A stretch of 64,000 nt of DNA from Selenomonadaceae bacterium (GTDB taxonomy: Bacteria > Bacillota > Negativicutes > Selenomonadales > Selenomonadaceae). Under the pieces are notes generated by a model, which saw nothing but the letters and a program-made list of their open reading frames with translations, searched no databases and was not told the origin of the DNA. Numbering within the stretch: position 1 is the first letter of the stretch; each line of letters starts with the position of its first letter. The translations under genes were made by a program, and so were the position numbers. Shown here piece after piece: positions 1 to 8,792 of the stretch. The stretch spans positions 1 through 64,000 of the forward strand of contig JAFVEZ010000045.1 of NCBI GenBank assembly GCA_017475745.1. The letters run 5' to 3'.

Positions 1-1
1 C

Positions 2-28
2 AAGGATATATTCAAACGCGTCAAGTGA
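2..28 (+). CDS. 3' tail of a second Uma2-like gene (partial)
   Basis: The first bases of the window read K-D-I-F-K-R-V-K-stop, almost the same as the last residues (KDIFKRVN) of the complete Uma2 gene that starts 12 bases downstream. The short linker with its GAGG Shine-Dalgarno site also resembles the sequence behind the complete gene. I read this as the end of a tandem paralogue whose body lies outside the window. Only nine codons are visible, so the family call rests on the match to the neighbour. Confidence 0.6.
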   Translation, partial: KDIFKRVK

Positions 29-40
29 GGTGTTATTACG

Positions 41-613
41 ATGAGTGATGTTGCTTATGCAATGACAAATGACCATGAGGATTATGAGCTTATCAATGGT
101 CAAGTCTATATGATGTCTCGTCCAAATACTAATCACATGAAAGTTGAAGGTAATATTTTTGCCGCCTTTTATAACTATCTCAACGGTAAAAGATGTGTAC
201 CATTCAATGAAACTGATGTCTTCTTTGATGATGACAACAACTTTGTGCCTGATGTGATAATTGTTTGTGATCCCGATATTATCGAAGATGATGGCATTCA
301 CGGCACGCCCGATTTAGTTGTTGAGATTCTTTCTAAATCAACAGCACGCAAAGACAGAGCTGAGAAGTTCTTTGCTTATGAGAAGTACGGTGTCAAGGAA
401 TACTGGATTGTGACTCCGGAAACCAAGTCGGTTGAAGTTTATATTCGTAAAGATGATAGATTGTTATTAGATAATGTCTATTCGATTTACTCCGATAGAG
501 AATGGAATAAACTTTCTGAAGATAGGAAAGCTGCTGCCAAATTCGAGATTAAAGTATCACTCTATGATGATTTTGTCGTTCAACTCAAGGATATATTTAA
601 AAGGGTTAATTGA
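41..613 (+). CDS. Uma2 family (DUF820) putative restriction-endonuclease-like protein
   Basis: A 190-residue protein of the Uma2/DUF820 family, which has a PD-(D/E)XK nuclease fold and mostly unknown biological roles. Visible family marks are the N-terminal YELINGQ segment, FVPDVIIV around residue 68, the strand GTPDLVVEILS with S-T-A-R-K-D following, and KEYWIVTP near residue 120. The D of PDV and the E of VEIL fit the usual metal-binding positions. It lies directly behind the tail of a near-identical paralogue and 13 bases before queC. Uma2 genes often occur as multiple copies; the family is clear, the function is not. Confidence 0.85.
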   Translation: MSDVAYAMTNDHEDYELINGQVYMMSRPNTNHMKVEGNIFAAFYNYLNGKRCVPFNETDVFFDDDNNFVPDVIIVCDPDIIEDDGIHGTPDLVVEILSKSTARKDRAEKFFAYEKYGVKEYWIVTPETKSVEVYIRKDDRLLLDNVYSIYSDREWNKLSEDRKAAAKFEIKVSLYDDFVVQLKDIFKRVN

Positions 614-626
614 GGAGGTTTAGAAT

Positions 627-1343
627 ATGAAAGCAGTAATATTATCCAGCGGTGGTGTTGATTCTACCACTTGTCTGGGCATTGCAGTAGACAAGTATGG
701 AAGTGATAGAGTTTCTACGGTGATGATTCATTACGGTCAGAAGCATGTCAAAGAGCTTGACTGTGCCAAGATGGTGGCAAGATACTATGGTGTGTCTCAT
801 TATGAACTTGATGTAGAAAGTGTATTCAAGTATTCTGATTCCGCATTACTCAGAAATTCCAGGCAGAAAGTTGTAGAAGCAAGCTATGCTGAACAGATGA
901 AGGAGAGTGGCTCTAACAAGATTGCTACTTATGTACCTTTCAGAAATGGCCTGATGTTGTCTGTGGCAGCAAGTTTCGCCGATAGTCTCTATGGCAATGA
1001 AGAGATTGAACTTTACATCGGCGTTCACAAAGATGATGCGGTCGTCAGTGCCTATGCCGATTGTAGTGCATCATTTGTCAATGCTATGGATTCCGCAATC
1101 TCCATTGGTACGTACGGACGTATTCGCCTAATTGCGCCATTCATAGACAAGAACAAAACAGAGGTTGTCCGAACCGGTCTTGATATAAGTGTTCCCTATC
1201 ATTTGACTTGGAGCTGTTATGAAGGCGGACAGAAACCTTGCGGCAAGTGTGCCACCTGTATCGACAGAGCAAAGGCATTTGCAGCTAACAAGGTGCAAGA
1301 CCCGATCTTCACAAAAGCACCCATCAGCAATGTACAGATTTAA
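627..1343 (+). CDS. queC: 7-cyano-7-deazaguanine synthase (preQ0 synthase)
   Basis: QueC converts 7-carboxy-7-deazaguanine to preQ0 with ATP and ammonia, the step before reduction to preQ1 in queuosine tRNA modification. The 238-residue protein opens with the PP-loop ATP motif SSGGVDSTT and ends with a zinc-binding cysteine group (C-x7-C-x2-C-x2-C, around residues 200-213). The start has a strong GAGGAGG site. The earlier-pathway genes queD and queE are about 24 kb away on the opposite strand and queA is at 7.7 kb, so the pathway is scattered here. Downstream trpC may be cotranscribed (25-base gap). Confidence 0.95.
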   Translation: MKAVILSSGGVDSTTCLGIAVDKYGSDRVSTVMIHYGQKHVKELDCAKMVARYYGVSHYELDVESVFKYSDSALLRNSRQKVVEASYAEQMKESGSNKIATYVPFRNGLMLSVAASFADSLYGNEEIELYIGVHKDDAVVSAYADCSASFVNAMDSAISIGTYGRIRLIAPFIDKNKTEVVRTGLDISVPYHLTWSCYEGGQKPCGKCATCIDRAKAFAANKVQDPIFTKAPISNVQI

Positions 1344-1368
1344 TCGAACTCAGATAGGAAGTTAAACT

Positions 1369-2139
1369 ATGGCAAATATACTTGCAGAGATTGTTGAGAA
1401 TAAGCGACAGATAGTCACTGAAGCAAAGTCTAAACTATCGCTCAATGAAGTTAAATCCAAGTTGAGCTGCGGACATTTCAGAATGTCACAGACTATTAAG
1501 AAAGATTCTTGGTCACTGATTGCCGAATGTAAACTTCAATCACCAGCCAAGGGCAGACTCAACGCTACCCATTCAGTGTTGGAGCTTGCTCACATCTACG
1601 AAGATAATGGCGCTTCAATGCTGTCCGTTCATACTGACCCGCACTTCCTCGGCAGCAACGAGGACTTTATTAAAGTTCGCAGCGAGATTAAAATTCCGCT
1701 TTTGCGTAAGGATTTCATTATTGATGAGTATCAAATCTATGAATCACGTCTACTTGGTGCTGATGCTGTTCTGTTGATTGTGAGGATTTTAACACCAGAA
1801 ATGTTGAAACACTTCCTCTATACCGCCTGGAGTTTGGGTATGGATGCGCTTGTCGAAGTTCACGATGAGACCGATATGAAAGCTGCACTCGCAACGTCGG
1901 CAGAGTTCATAGGAATTAATAATCGCAATTTAAAGACCTTCACGACGACTATTGATAATACCCTTGAACTGCTACCTCACGCAGATATGAGCAGAACTCT
2001 GATTAGTGAGAGCGGTGTATTTACGGTTGAGGACGTTGACAAACTCAAGGGCGCCGGTTGTGATGGTATATTAGTTGGTGAAGGCCTTGTTCGTGCTAGT
2101 GATATTGCCGAACAGACAAGGAACTTCGCAAGGATTTAA
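1369..2139 (+). CDS. trpC: Indole-3-glycerol phosphate synthase
   Basis: TrpC closes the indole ring from CdRP in tryptophan synthesis. The 256-residue TIM barrel shows family marks in order: LIAECK near residue 50, LLRKDFIID near 108 (catalytic Lys), LVEVHDE near 160 (catalytic Glu), GINNRNL near 182, LISESG near 210 and GILVGEGLVR near 234. No other trp gene is visible: it lies between queC and a flavoprotein gene, so it is detached from the usual trp operon, at least within this window. Start ATG follows AGGAAG. Confidence 0.95.
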   Translation: MANILAEIVENKRQIVTEAKSKLSLNEVKSKLSCGHFRMSQTIKKDSWSLIAECKLQSPAKGRLNATHSVLELAHIYEDNGASMLSVHTDPHFLGSNEDFIKVRSEIKIPLLRKDFIIDEYQIYESRLLGADAVLLIVRILTPEMLKHFLYTAWSLGMDALVEVHDETDMKAALATSAEFIGINNRNLKTFTTTIDNTLELLPHADMSRTLISESGVFTVEDVDKLKGAGCDGILVGEGLVRASDIAEQTRNFARI

Positions 2140-2220
2140 TCATAAGCCGATTAAATGGGCAGTTGAAGTCATTTTATGGCTATTCACTTACAACTAGCTG
2201 ATAATAAGGAGAGATTTTTA

Positions 2221-2838
2221 ATGAAGGTTTTAATGATAAATGGCAGTCCTCATGCAAAGGGTAATACTTATGTTGCACTCGACGAAATGAAGAATATCTT
2301 TGAAGCTGAGGACATTGAGGTCAATTATGTTCACATTGGCAACAAGGATATTCGCGGCTGTATTGCTTGTGGTCAGTGTAAGAAGAAGGGCAAATGTGTA
2401 TTTGATGATGTTGTGAATGAGACAGCTCACCTCTTTGAGGAAGCTGATGGTCTTGTCGTCGGCACACCAGTTTATTATGGCTCGGCAAATGGTACACCTA
2501 TTTGCTATCTTGATAGACTCTTCTTCAGTACGCCATTTGACAAGACTATGAAAGTCGGTGCAGCAGTTGTGATCTCAAGACGCGGCGGTTCGTCTTCTAC
2601 TTTCGACGAAATGAATAAATATTTTATGATGAATCAGATGCCTGTTGCTTCTAGTCAATATTGGAATATGGTTTACGGTCGCACACCTGGTGAAGCTCGT
2701 GAAGACGCTGAGGGTCTGCAGACAATGAGGACATTAGCAAGAAATATGATTTTCCTAATGAGGAGTATTGCTCTCGGCAAAGAGAAGTTTGGTCTGCCGG
2801 AGAAAGAAGATTGGATTCCGACTCACTTCATTCGCTGA
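2221..2838 (+). CDS. Iron-sulfur flavoprotein / NADPH-dependent FMN reductase family
   Basis: A 205-residue flavodoxin-fold protein. It begins with the FMN phosphate loop (INGSPHAKGNT) and has a compact C-x2-C-x2-C-x5-C cluster near residues 47-59, the arrangement that binds a 4Fe-4S cluster in the Isf (iron-sulfur flavoprotein) family. VVGTPVYYGS near residue 80 is the second FMN loop. I chose the ATG at 2221 because AAGGAG sits seven to eight bases upstream; an earlier in-frame ATG at 2176 has no such site and would precede the flavin loop with unrelated sequence. It precedes a DUF362 gene by 12 bases, suggesting a redox pair. Electron donor and substrate are not evident. Confidence 0.85.
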   Translation: MKVLMINGSPHAKGNTYVALDEMKNIFEAEDIEVNYVHIGNKDIRGCIACGQCKKKGKCVFDDVVNETAHLFEEADGLVVGTPVYYGSANGTPICYLDRLFFSTPFDKTMKVGAAVVISRRGGSSSTFDEMNKYFMMNQMPVASSQYWNMVYGRTPGEAREDAEGLQTMRTLARNMIFLMRSIALGKEKFGLPEKEDWIPTHFIR

Positions 2839-2850
2839 AGGGTGATTTAA

Positions 2851-3861
2851 ATGAGTGATAATCTGTCAAGGCGGAAGTTTATACGAATTGCAAGTGGTGC
2901 AATAATCTCACTTGCAACTATTGGACTAAGCGGTTGTGGCAGTGATTCCGCCCAAAGTTCAGAATCAACTGTCAAGGCTGCTTCAAAAACATCTGAAGAA
3001 GTTGGTGAGGGGTCCAAGATGGCGAAAGTTTACTTCACAAATAACATTAGCTCAGAGAGTCTAATCAAGCTCTACTCGAAAATTAACGAAGGAATCACTG
3101 GCAAGGTTGCGATCAAACTTCATTCCGGTGAGCCGCATGGTCCTAATCTCTTGCCGATTGAATTGATCCGTTCTTTGCAAGCTACCATTCCAAATAGTAC
3201 AATCGTTGAATGTAACGTTGCTTATGGTAGTCCGCGCCGCAATACTGACACTCACTTGGCGACACTCAAAACCAACGGCTTTGACTTCTGTCCCGTTGAC
3301 ATCATGGACGCTGACGGTGATGTTGATTTGCCTGTGCCAAGGGTCGGGCGTGAGACTCGACTGAGTTCTGTGCCTGTCGGTGCTCATATCAACAACTATG
3401 ATTCAATGCTGGTTTACACTCACTTTAAGGGACATATGATGGGCGGCTTTGGTGGTTCGTTGAAGAATATCGCGATAGGTTGTGCTTCCAAAACTGGTAA
3501 ATTGGTTGTTCATGGTAAGGGCTGGCCGATTGGTAAACCTTTCTTGGAGAGAATGGTTGAATCTGGTTATGCCATCGCCGACCACTTCAAAGGACATATC
3601 ACCTATATTAATGTACTCAAGAATTTGTCCGTTGACTGTGACTGCGATGCGAGCGGTGCGAAGCCTACTATGGGTGATATAGGAATATTAGCTTCAACTG
3701 ATCTTCTTGCAATCGACCAAGCTTCGATTGATTTGGTTTATGCTGCTTCGGACAGTAAGGACTTAATCAAACGTATTGAGTCAAAAGAGGGTCTCCACCA
3801 GCTTGACTACATGGAAACTCTCGGCGTTGGTACTCGTAAGTATGACCTGATAGAGCTTTAA
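2851..3861 (+). CDS. DUF362 domain protein with Tat-type lipoprotein signal
   Basis: A 336-residue DUF362 protein. The N terminus has SRRKFI (twin-arginine motif), a hydrophobic stretch and the lipobox LSGC with Cys29, so it should be exported folded and lipid-anchored. The mature part has DUF362 marks: VAIKLHSGEPHG near residue 86, HFKGHMMGGFGGSLKNI near 192, and AIDQASIDLV near 288. It lacks the C-terminal ferredoxin-type CxxCxxCxxxC pairs that many DUF362 proteins carry; a lone CDCDAS segment is present near residue 263. It directly follows the iron-sulfur flavoprotein gene. A role in redox chemistry outside the membrane is an inference from the pairing and signal only. Confidence 0.8.
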   Translation: MSDNLSRRKFIRIASGAIISLATIGLSGCGSDSAQSSESTVKAASKTSEEVGEGSKMAKVYFTNNISSESLIKLYSKINEGITGKVAIKLHSGEPHGPNLLPIELIRSLQATIPNSTIVECNVAYGSPRRNTDTHLATLKTNGFDFCPVDIMDADGDVDLPVPRVGRETRLSSVPVGAHINNYDSMLVYTHFKGHMMGGFGGSLKNIAIGCASKTGKLVVHGKGWPIGKPFLERMVESGYAIADHFKGHITYINVLKNLSVDCDCDASGAKPTMGDIGILASTDLLAIDQASIDLVYAASDSKDLIKRIESKEGLHQLDYMETLGVGTRKYDLIEL

Positions 3862-3878
3862 TTATTCCTTGACATAAT

Positions 3879-3911
3879 AAAACCTCCTGCAATATCAACA
3901 GGAGGTTTTTT
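3879..3911 (+). terminator. Bidirectional rho-independent terminator
   Basis: AAAACCTCCTG pairs with CAGGAGGTTTT across a nine-base loop, followed by a T run on the + strand. Read on the - strand the same stem is followed by TTTTATTAT. It lies between the convergent DUF362 gene and lpxA and can serve both. Confidence 0.85.
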
Positions 3912-3955
3912 CAATGTTCAAAGTTTTGGTTATATTCACCACCAAAGACAATATA

Positions 3956-4774
3956 TTATTCATTATCCCTGCGTTCGCGGCAAATACCGCGCTCGGCGTT
4001 TCTTAGGAATCTGAGGAAATGCTCAACCTCTTCGCAAGAGTCAACTTCCTGCTCAATAACTGCAATAGCTTCCGTGAGAGTCAAACCCGAACGATAAAGG
4101 ATTTTGTAGGCCTTCTTGATGTTGTGACGTGCTTCAAGTGGAATACCTGCGCGAGATATACCGACGCTATTGAGTCCGACAACTTTTGCAGGATGTCCAT
4201 CAACGATTGTATAAGGTACAACGTCTTGAACAAGTTTACTCATTCCACCGACCATAGCATTGCGACCAATCTTTACAAATTGGTGAACACCTGCCATGCC
4301 GCCAATGACTACGCGATCCTCAACGATTGCATGGCCGGCGCAGCTTGCCAAATTTGACATAATGACATGATTGCCGAGAACGCAATTATGAGCAACGTGG
4401 ATATAAGCCATTAGCAGACAGTCGCTGCCTATGCGTGTTTCATTCTCTTCGCCGGTTGCACGGTGAATAGTGGCACCTTCGCGAATTGTAGTGCGATCTC
4501 CAATGAAGGTGTAGCTCTTCTCACCCTTGAACTTCAAATCTTGCGGGTCTTCGCCAACAGATGCAAATTGAAAAATACGACAATCTTTGCCTATGCTTGT
4601 CCAACCATGAATAACAGCATTTGGACCTATCACGGAGCCATCGCCAATCTCAACGTTATCGCCAATGACACAAAAAGGTCCAATTTCAACATTATTTCCA
4701 ATATTTGCGCTTGGTGAGACAACAGCGCTTGGATGAATATTAGCAGCCATTTTGCTTCCTGCCTTTACTAACAT
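3956..4774 (-). CDS. lpxA: UDP-N-acetylglucosamine O-acyltransferase
   Basis: LpxA performs the first step of lipid A synthesis, moving a 3-hydroxyacyl chain from acyl-ACP to UDP-GlcNAc in the cytoplasm. The 272-residue protein has a left-handed beta-helix of hexapeptide repeats (I-G-x-x-x-x type) over roughly residues 20-190, the catalytic-His segment YIHVAHNC near residue 130, and the alpha-helical C-terminal domain (RAGIPLEAR and after). Two starts are plausible: ATG at 4774 (AAGGGG site) and ATG at 4750 (AGGA site), giving 272 or 264 residues. It stands alone here, without lpxD, fabZ, lpxB or lpxC, although these are usually clustered. It is the best single indication of a diderm cell. 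Confidence 0.95.
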   Translation of the reverse strand: MLVKAGSKMAANIHPSAVVSPSANIGNNVEIGPFCVIGDNVEIGDGSVIGPNAVIHGWTSIGKDCRIFQFASVGEDPQDLKFKGEKSYTFIGDRTTIREGATIHRATGEENETRIGSDCLLMAYIHVAHNCVLGNHVIMSNLASCAGHAIVEDRVVIGGMAGVHQFVKIGRNAMVGGMSKLVQDVVPYTIVDGHPAKVVGLNSVGISRAGIPLEARHNIKKAYKILYRSGLTLTEAIAVIEQEVDSCEEVEHFLRFLRNAERGICRERRDNE

Positions 4775-5086
4775 TTGTATCGCCCCTTAAACTTTAAGTC
4801 AAGCTTACTATAATTTATTATATAGTCGTAAATTTTCATCAAAAATTCACTTACTATAAATCGGCAAATTATGGCTTAATATGACTTAAACAGTGTATTT
4901 TGAGATTTTTCTATATAAAATCAGTTATTTTTAAATAATATCTTTAAATTACATCAAATTGAAAATTAAATTTAACAAATGATTAATTTTTTATTGTCGT
5001 ACTTTTTTAATTATCAAAGTAAAGAAGGTTAAATCAAAATCTTTATAGAATATAATCAGTTAAGCATGTTTGAAGGGAGTGAGGGT
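4775..5086. other. AT-rich divergent intergenic region between lpxA and ppx
   Basis: About 310 bases without a credible gene. It must hold the promoters of both divergent genes. TATAAT-like boxes occur on both strands (for example near 5051-5057 ahead of ppx and near 4814-4822 ahead of lpxA), but no convincing -35 box at standard spacing accompanies them. No hairpin of note was seen. Confidence 0.5.
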
Positions 5087-6007
5087 ATGCTTTATGCAAT
5101 GATTGATGTTGGCTCCAATACCATTAGAATGGCGATTTATGAGATTGACGGCGACCGTGTGGAGATGATAATGAAGAGGAAACATACAGTCGGTCTTGCT
5201 TCTTACGTCAAAGACGGTTTTATGCGTCGTGAGGGTGTTGAGAAAGTGATTGAGATAATCAATGGCTATAACGAATTTCTTGGAGATTTCGGAATAGACC
5301 GTGTTACGGCTTTTACTACGGCGGCTCTACGCAATGCCTACAATGGGCGCCAAGTGGTTGAAGAGATTGAGTATCGCACAGGCAGAGAAATACACGTAAT
5401 GACCGGCGACGAGGAAGCAACTTTTGATTTCATTGGAGCAACACACAATCTTATTGACGAGGACGGATTGCTCATTGATATAGGCGGTGGCAGCACGGAG
5501 ATTGTTTACTTTGAGAACCGATCAATTAAAGTCAAAGTCAGCTTGCCGATTGGCTCTTTGGGCTTTCATACTCGTTACACAGGCATACATATACTGCCTT
5601 CAGCATCTGAGTGTGACGAGATGCGTGCCGAAGCAGAAGCTACTATCAGTGCCGTCAAAGAATATCAAGCGGTTACTCATGCTCAGATTTGCGGCATTGG
5701 TGGTACCTTCAAGGGCGCAATGGCACTTTACAACTCAATGTATGGTCTGCCAAAGCGTAATATGAGAATGGAAGTAAAACGTATTTCTGATATACTTTGG
5801 AGATTTCAACGCGAACACGAACTTACTCAGCAAGATAAGGTCTTGTTGATGCGTACCGTGCCAGAGAGAATGCATACCTTTATACCCGGATTGATAATCG
5901 CAGATGTACTTGCCAAGAGATTTGGCAGTCAGAATATAATCTTCAGTGATTCCGGCGTCCGTGAGGGCTACATATATGACAGGATTCTTGATCGAGAGGA
6001 CTTTTAA
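5087..6007 (+). CDS. ppx: Ppx/GppA family exopolyphosphatase
   Basis: A 306-residue member of the Ppx/GppA family in the ASKHA fold, which removes phosphate from polyphosphate or from pppGpp. Motifs: AMIDVGSNTIR at the N terminus (phosphate 1), VMTGDEEA near residue 110, LLIDIGGGSTEI near residue 133 (phosphate 2) and ICGIGGTFKG near 208. The protein is of the short, two-domain type without the C-terminal HD domain of E. coli Ppx. I chose ATG 5087 because AAGGGAGTGAGGG lies directly before it; the upstream ATG at 5066 lacks a site. Polyphosphatase and pppGpp phosphatase cannot be told apart by sequence. Confidence 0.88.
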   Translation: MLYAMIDVGSNTIRMAIYEIDGDRVEMIMKRKHTVGLASYVKDGFMRREGVEKVIEIINGYNEFLGDFGIDRVTAFTTAALRNAYNGRQVVEEIEYRTGREIHVMTGDEEATFDFIGATHNLIDEDGLLIDIGGGSTEIVYFENRSIKVKVSLPIGSLGFHTRYTGIHILPSASECDEMRAEAEATISAVKEYQAVTHAQICGIGGTFKGAMALYNSMYGLPKRNMRMEVKRISDILWRFQREHELTQQDKVLLMRTVPERMHTFIPGLIIADVLAKRFGSQNIIFSDSGVREGYIYDRILDREDF

Positions 6008-6029
6008 AGTTTGATTGTTGAAAAAATAA

Positions 6030-6287
6030 AATTTTTTTATTGAAAATACTGAGGATTATATTCATACTTTTAAAAAGATGATTCAAGTTTAAAGTGATTT
6101 ATCACCTGCTTATTTTTCCGAAATCTTTAACGAGTACCCGAATATTGAAATGAAAATATCTGTTCAATATGCAAGGTTACGTCAGAGATTAATTGACTAT
6201 ATTCGACGCGGAGTAAAGGAAGACTATTTGCGTGAAGATTTAAACGTGGAAAAAACTTTTGAATTTATGTGTTCGGTTGCTTTATAA
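6030..6287 (+). pseudogene. Remnant of a TetR family regulator
   Basis: One reading frame encodes a stretch ending in YFSEIFNEYPNI, RLRQRLIDYIRRGV, EDYLREDLNVEKT and FEFMCSVAL, which resembles the ligand-binding half of TetR repressors. It is interrupted by an in-frame TAA at 6090-6092, between MIQV and SDLSP, has no DNA-binding domain upstream (a stop at 6027-6029 closes the frame) and ends abruptly next to the symporter gene. I read it as a decayed regulator; the family call rests on general resemblance. Confidence 0.5.
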
Positions 6288-7649
6288 TCACCTATCGAAG
6301 TGCTTGCGATGATTGAAATATATCTTGGTCTCGTTGACAATGACTCCGCTGAGAAGGCAAAGTGCTATCAAGTTTGGAATCGCCATCAATCCGTTTACAA
6401 TATCGGCAAGAGTCCAGATAGCATCAAGCTGCAGGAAGGCACCTGAAGCAACAAGCAAGATAAAGATGATTCTGTAAGGCAGGATACCTTTGGTGCCGGC
6501 AAGAAAGATCATTGCACGCTCACCATAGTAGTTCCAGCCAAGGATCGTCGTAAAGGCAAAGAGAGCAAGACTAACAGTTAGAGCAATCGCGCCAAATCCT
6601 CCGAACTCAGAAGCAAAGGCAGCAGAAGTCATAGCTGCGCCTGCCAAGGTTGGAGAATCCCAAACACCTGTCAGAATGAGTACCAAACCTGTCATTGTGC
6701 AGATTATGATTGTGTCAATGAAAGTACCGGTCATGGAGATTAAACCTTGTTCTGCCGGCCACTTTGTCTTGGCAGCAGCGGCAGCAATCGGAGCAGAACC
6801 CAAGCCAGACTCATTTGAGAAGACACCGCGAGCGATACCTGCCTGCATTGCAAGCATAATCGTCGATCCGGCAAATCCACCGACTGCAGCGTGACCCGTG
6901 AAGGCGGAGCTTATAATCTCAGCGATAGCAGACGGCACATGAGTAATATTCAAGAGAATGAGACCTAGTGAGATAATAACGTAGAATACTGCCATGAATG
7001 GAACAATCATTTCAGTGACTTTGGCGATTGACTGAAGGCCACCGAGAGTGACTGCTGCTACCAAGAGTGTCAACACAATATCAGTTAAAGTTCTACTGAT
7101 TCCAAAGGTTGTCTCGAAACTGTCAACAATGGCGTTGACTTGCGGAAAGGTACCAATTCCAAGGAAGGCAACAAGCACACAGGCAATCGCAAAGAAGTAG
7201 GCAAGCGGCTTGGCTTGAGAACCAAGACCATTGATAATATAATACATAGGACCGCCGGCGACTTCGCCTTTAGTATCGGTGGTCCTATATTTTATTGCCA
7301 AGAGACCTTCTGCGTACTTGGTCGCCATGCCGAAGAATGCAGCCAACCACATCCAAAAGAGTGCGCCCGGTCCGCCAAGTTTGATTGCTGTTGCAACGCC
7401 GACGATATTGCCGGTTCCGACTGTTGCAGAAAGCGCCACACAAAGTGCCTTAAACGAAGAGACATCACCCATACCGTGGTTCTTGGCAGTTGTTATGAGT
7501 CTGAGAGCGATCGGCAAGCGAAAGACTTGTAAAAGATTGAGACGAATTGTCAAAAATATTCCAGTGCCTACGAGTAAGACGAGGAGCGGCACGCCCCAAA
7601 CGATTGAATCAATATCGTTGAGTATCTCCAATAAGGTTTTACTTTCCAT
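6288..7649 (-). CDS. AGCS family amino acid (alanine/glycine):cation symporter
   Basis: A 453-residue integral membrane protein with about ten to eleven hydrophobic segments. Family marks: SFKALCVALSATVGTGNI near residue 64, GGPGALFWMW near 92, FGMATKYAEG near 105, GGPMYYI near 132, RGVFSNESGLGSAPIAAAAA near 275 and FTTILGWNYYGERA near 370. The family takes up alanine or glycine with sodium or protons. A good ATG with AAAGGAG and a consensus promoter lie upstream. Exact substrate is not determined by sequence. Confidence 0.93.
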   Translation of the reverse strand: MESKTLLEILNDIDSIVWGVPLLVLLVGTGIFLTIRLNLLQVFRLPIALRLITTAKNHGMGDVSSFKALCVALSATVGTGNIVGVATAIKLGGPGALFWMWLAAFFGMATKYAEGLLAIKYRTTDTKGEVAGGPMYYIINGLGSQAKPLAYFFAIACVLVAFLGIGTFPQVNAIVDSFETTFGISRTLTDIVLTLLVAAVTLGGLQSIAKVTEMIVPFMAVFYVIISLGLILLNITHVPSAIAEIISSAFTGHAAVGGFAGSTIMLAMQAGIARGVFSNESGLGSAPIAAAAAKTKWPAEQGLISMTGTFIDTIIICTMTGLVLILTGVWDSPTLAGAAMTSAAFASEFGGFGAIALTVSLALFAFTTILGWNYYGERAMIFLAGTKGILPYRIIFILLVASGAFLQLDAIWTLADIVNGLMAIPNLIALCLLSGVIVNETKIYFNHRKHFDR

Positions 7650-7697
7650 TACAAACTCCTTTACTTAATAACAAAAACTACCATAATAACAACGATT

Positions 7698-7726
7698 ATG
7701 ATAGTATAAATGATAACTTATGTCAA
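7698..7726 (-). promoter_or_regulatory. Sigma-70-type promoter of the AGCS symporter gene
   Basis: On the - strand TTGACA (7721-7726), a 17-base spacer and TATCAT (7698-7703) precede the symporter start by about 50 bases. Confidence 0.75.
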
Positions 7727-7740
7727 GTATTGGTATTTAA

Positions 7741-8772
7741 TTAATGAGCAGGACGACGAGTAAGTAGCATTGCATCGCCAAATGAGAAGAAGCGGTAACG
7801 CTCTTTGACTGCTTCCGCGTAAGCGCGGAGTATAAATTCACGTCCAGCAAAGGCACTAATCAGCATGATGAGTGTTGATTTCGGCAAGTGAAAGTTAGTT
7901 ATAATCGCGTCAACGACTTTAAACTTATAGCCAGGATATATGAAAATATTCGTTGCTCCGCTTATAGCTTTGAGTTCACCATCAACAAAAGCCGACTCAA
8001 GCGTCCTAATTGATGTTGTACCAACTGCGACAACTCTCTTGTGATTCTCTTTCGTTCGACGAATCAGATCAGCCGTCTCTTGAGGTATTGAGAAGTATTC
8101 CTCGTGCATAACATGTTCTTCGATATTGTCTACGTTGACGGGCCTAAAGGTGCCAAGTCCGACGTGAAGTGTCACAAAACCAAGATTAATACCACTATCT
8201 TTGAGGTCAGACATCTGTTCCTTTGTGAAGTGTAGACCAGCCGTCGGTGCAGCAGCGGAACCTCTCTCTCGATTATAGACTGTTTGATAGCGCTCAGAGT
8301 CCTCTAACTTCTCGTGAATATAAGGTGGCAGCGGAGTTTCACCAAGACGATCAAGAATCTCCTCAAAGATACCGTTAAATTGAAACTTGACAATCCGACC
8401 GCCGAAGTCTGTGTGACTGACAATTTCGCAGGACAATTCTTCACTAAATATAATCTTGTTACCGATCTGTGCTTTCTTGCCTGGCTTGACAAGTGTTTCC
8501 CAGTGTTTGCCGTCAATCCTGCGAAGAAGGAAGACCTCAACTCTGCCGCCGGTCTCACGGTGCCCAATCAATCGCGCAGGTATCACGCGGGTATCATTGA
8601 AGATCAGTGTATCGCCCTCAGTCAAAAACTGCTTTAGCTCAAAAAAATGATGATGCTCGATTGTCTCGTTGAGCGGATCAAGCACCATCAGCCTGGAAGC
8701 GTTACGTGGCTCAATCGGTGTTTGTGCAATCAATTCTTCAGGCAGTTCATAATCAAAATCACTTAATAGCAT
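7741..8772 (-). CDS. queA: S-adenosylmethionine:tRNA ribosyltransferase-isomerase
   Basis: QueA transfers and rearranges the ribosyl part of SAM onto preQ1 in tRNA, giving epoxyqueuosine. The 343-residue length is normal. Family marks: [13 protein letters not shown] at the N terminus, [12 protein letters not shown] near 58, [19 protein letters not shown] near 165, [11 protein letters not shown] near 202, [13 protein letters not shown] near 295 and FGDAMLL at the end. It is the last gene of the run ricT-trmN6-cmk-plsC-small gene-queA, 20 bases after the small gene. The other que genes are elsewhere in the window. Confidence 0.97.
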   Translation of the reverse strand: MLLSDFDYELPEELIAQTPIEPRNASRLMVLDPLNETIEHHHFFELKQFLTEGDTLIFNDTRVIPARLIGHRETGGRVEVFLLRRIDGKHWETLVKPGKKAQIGNKIIFSEELSCEIVSHTDFGGRIVKFQFNGIFEEILDRLGETPLPPYIHEKLEDSERYQTVYNRERGSAAAPTAGLHFTKEQMSDLKDSGINLGFVTLHVGLGTFRPVNVDNIEEHVMHEEYFSIPQETADLIRRTKENHKRVVAVGTTSIRTLESAFVDGELKAISGATNIFIYPGYKFKVVDAIITNFHLPKSTLIMLISAFAGREFILRAYAEAVKERYRFFSFGDAMLLTRRPAH

Positions 8773-8792
8773 AAATACCTCAACTCTACATC

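Noticed and set aside
8314-8637. Open frame on the + strand inside queA
   Set aside because: No ribosome site, no family resemblance and full overlap with a well-supported gene; the same holds for the many similar overlapping frames in the window, for example in leuS and gyrB.
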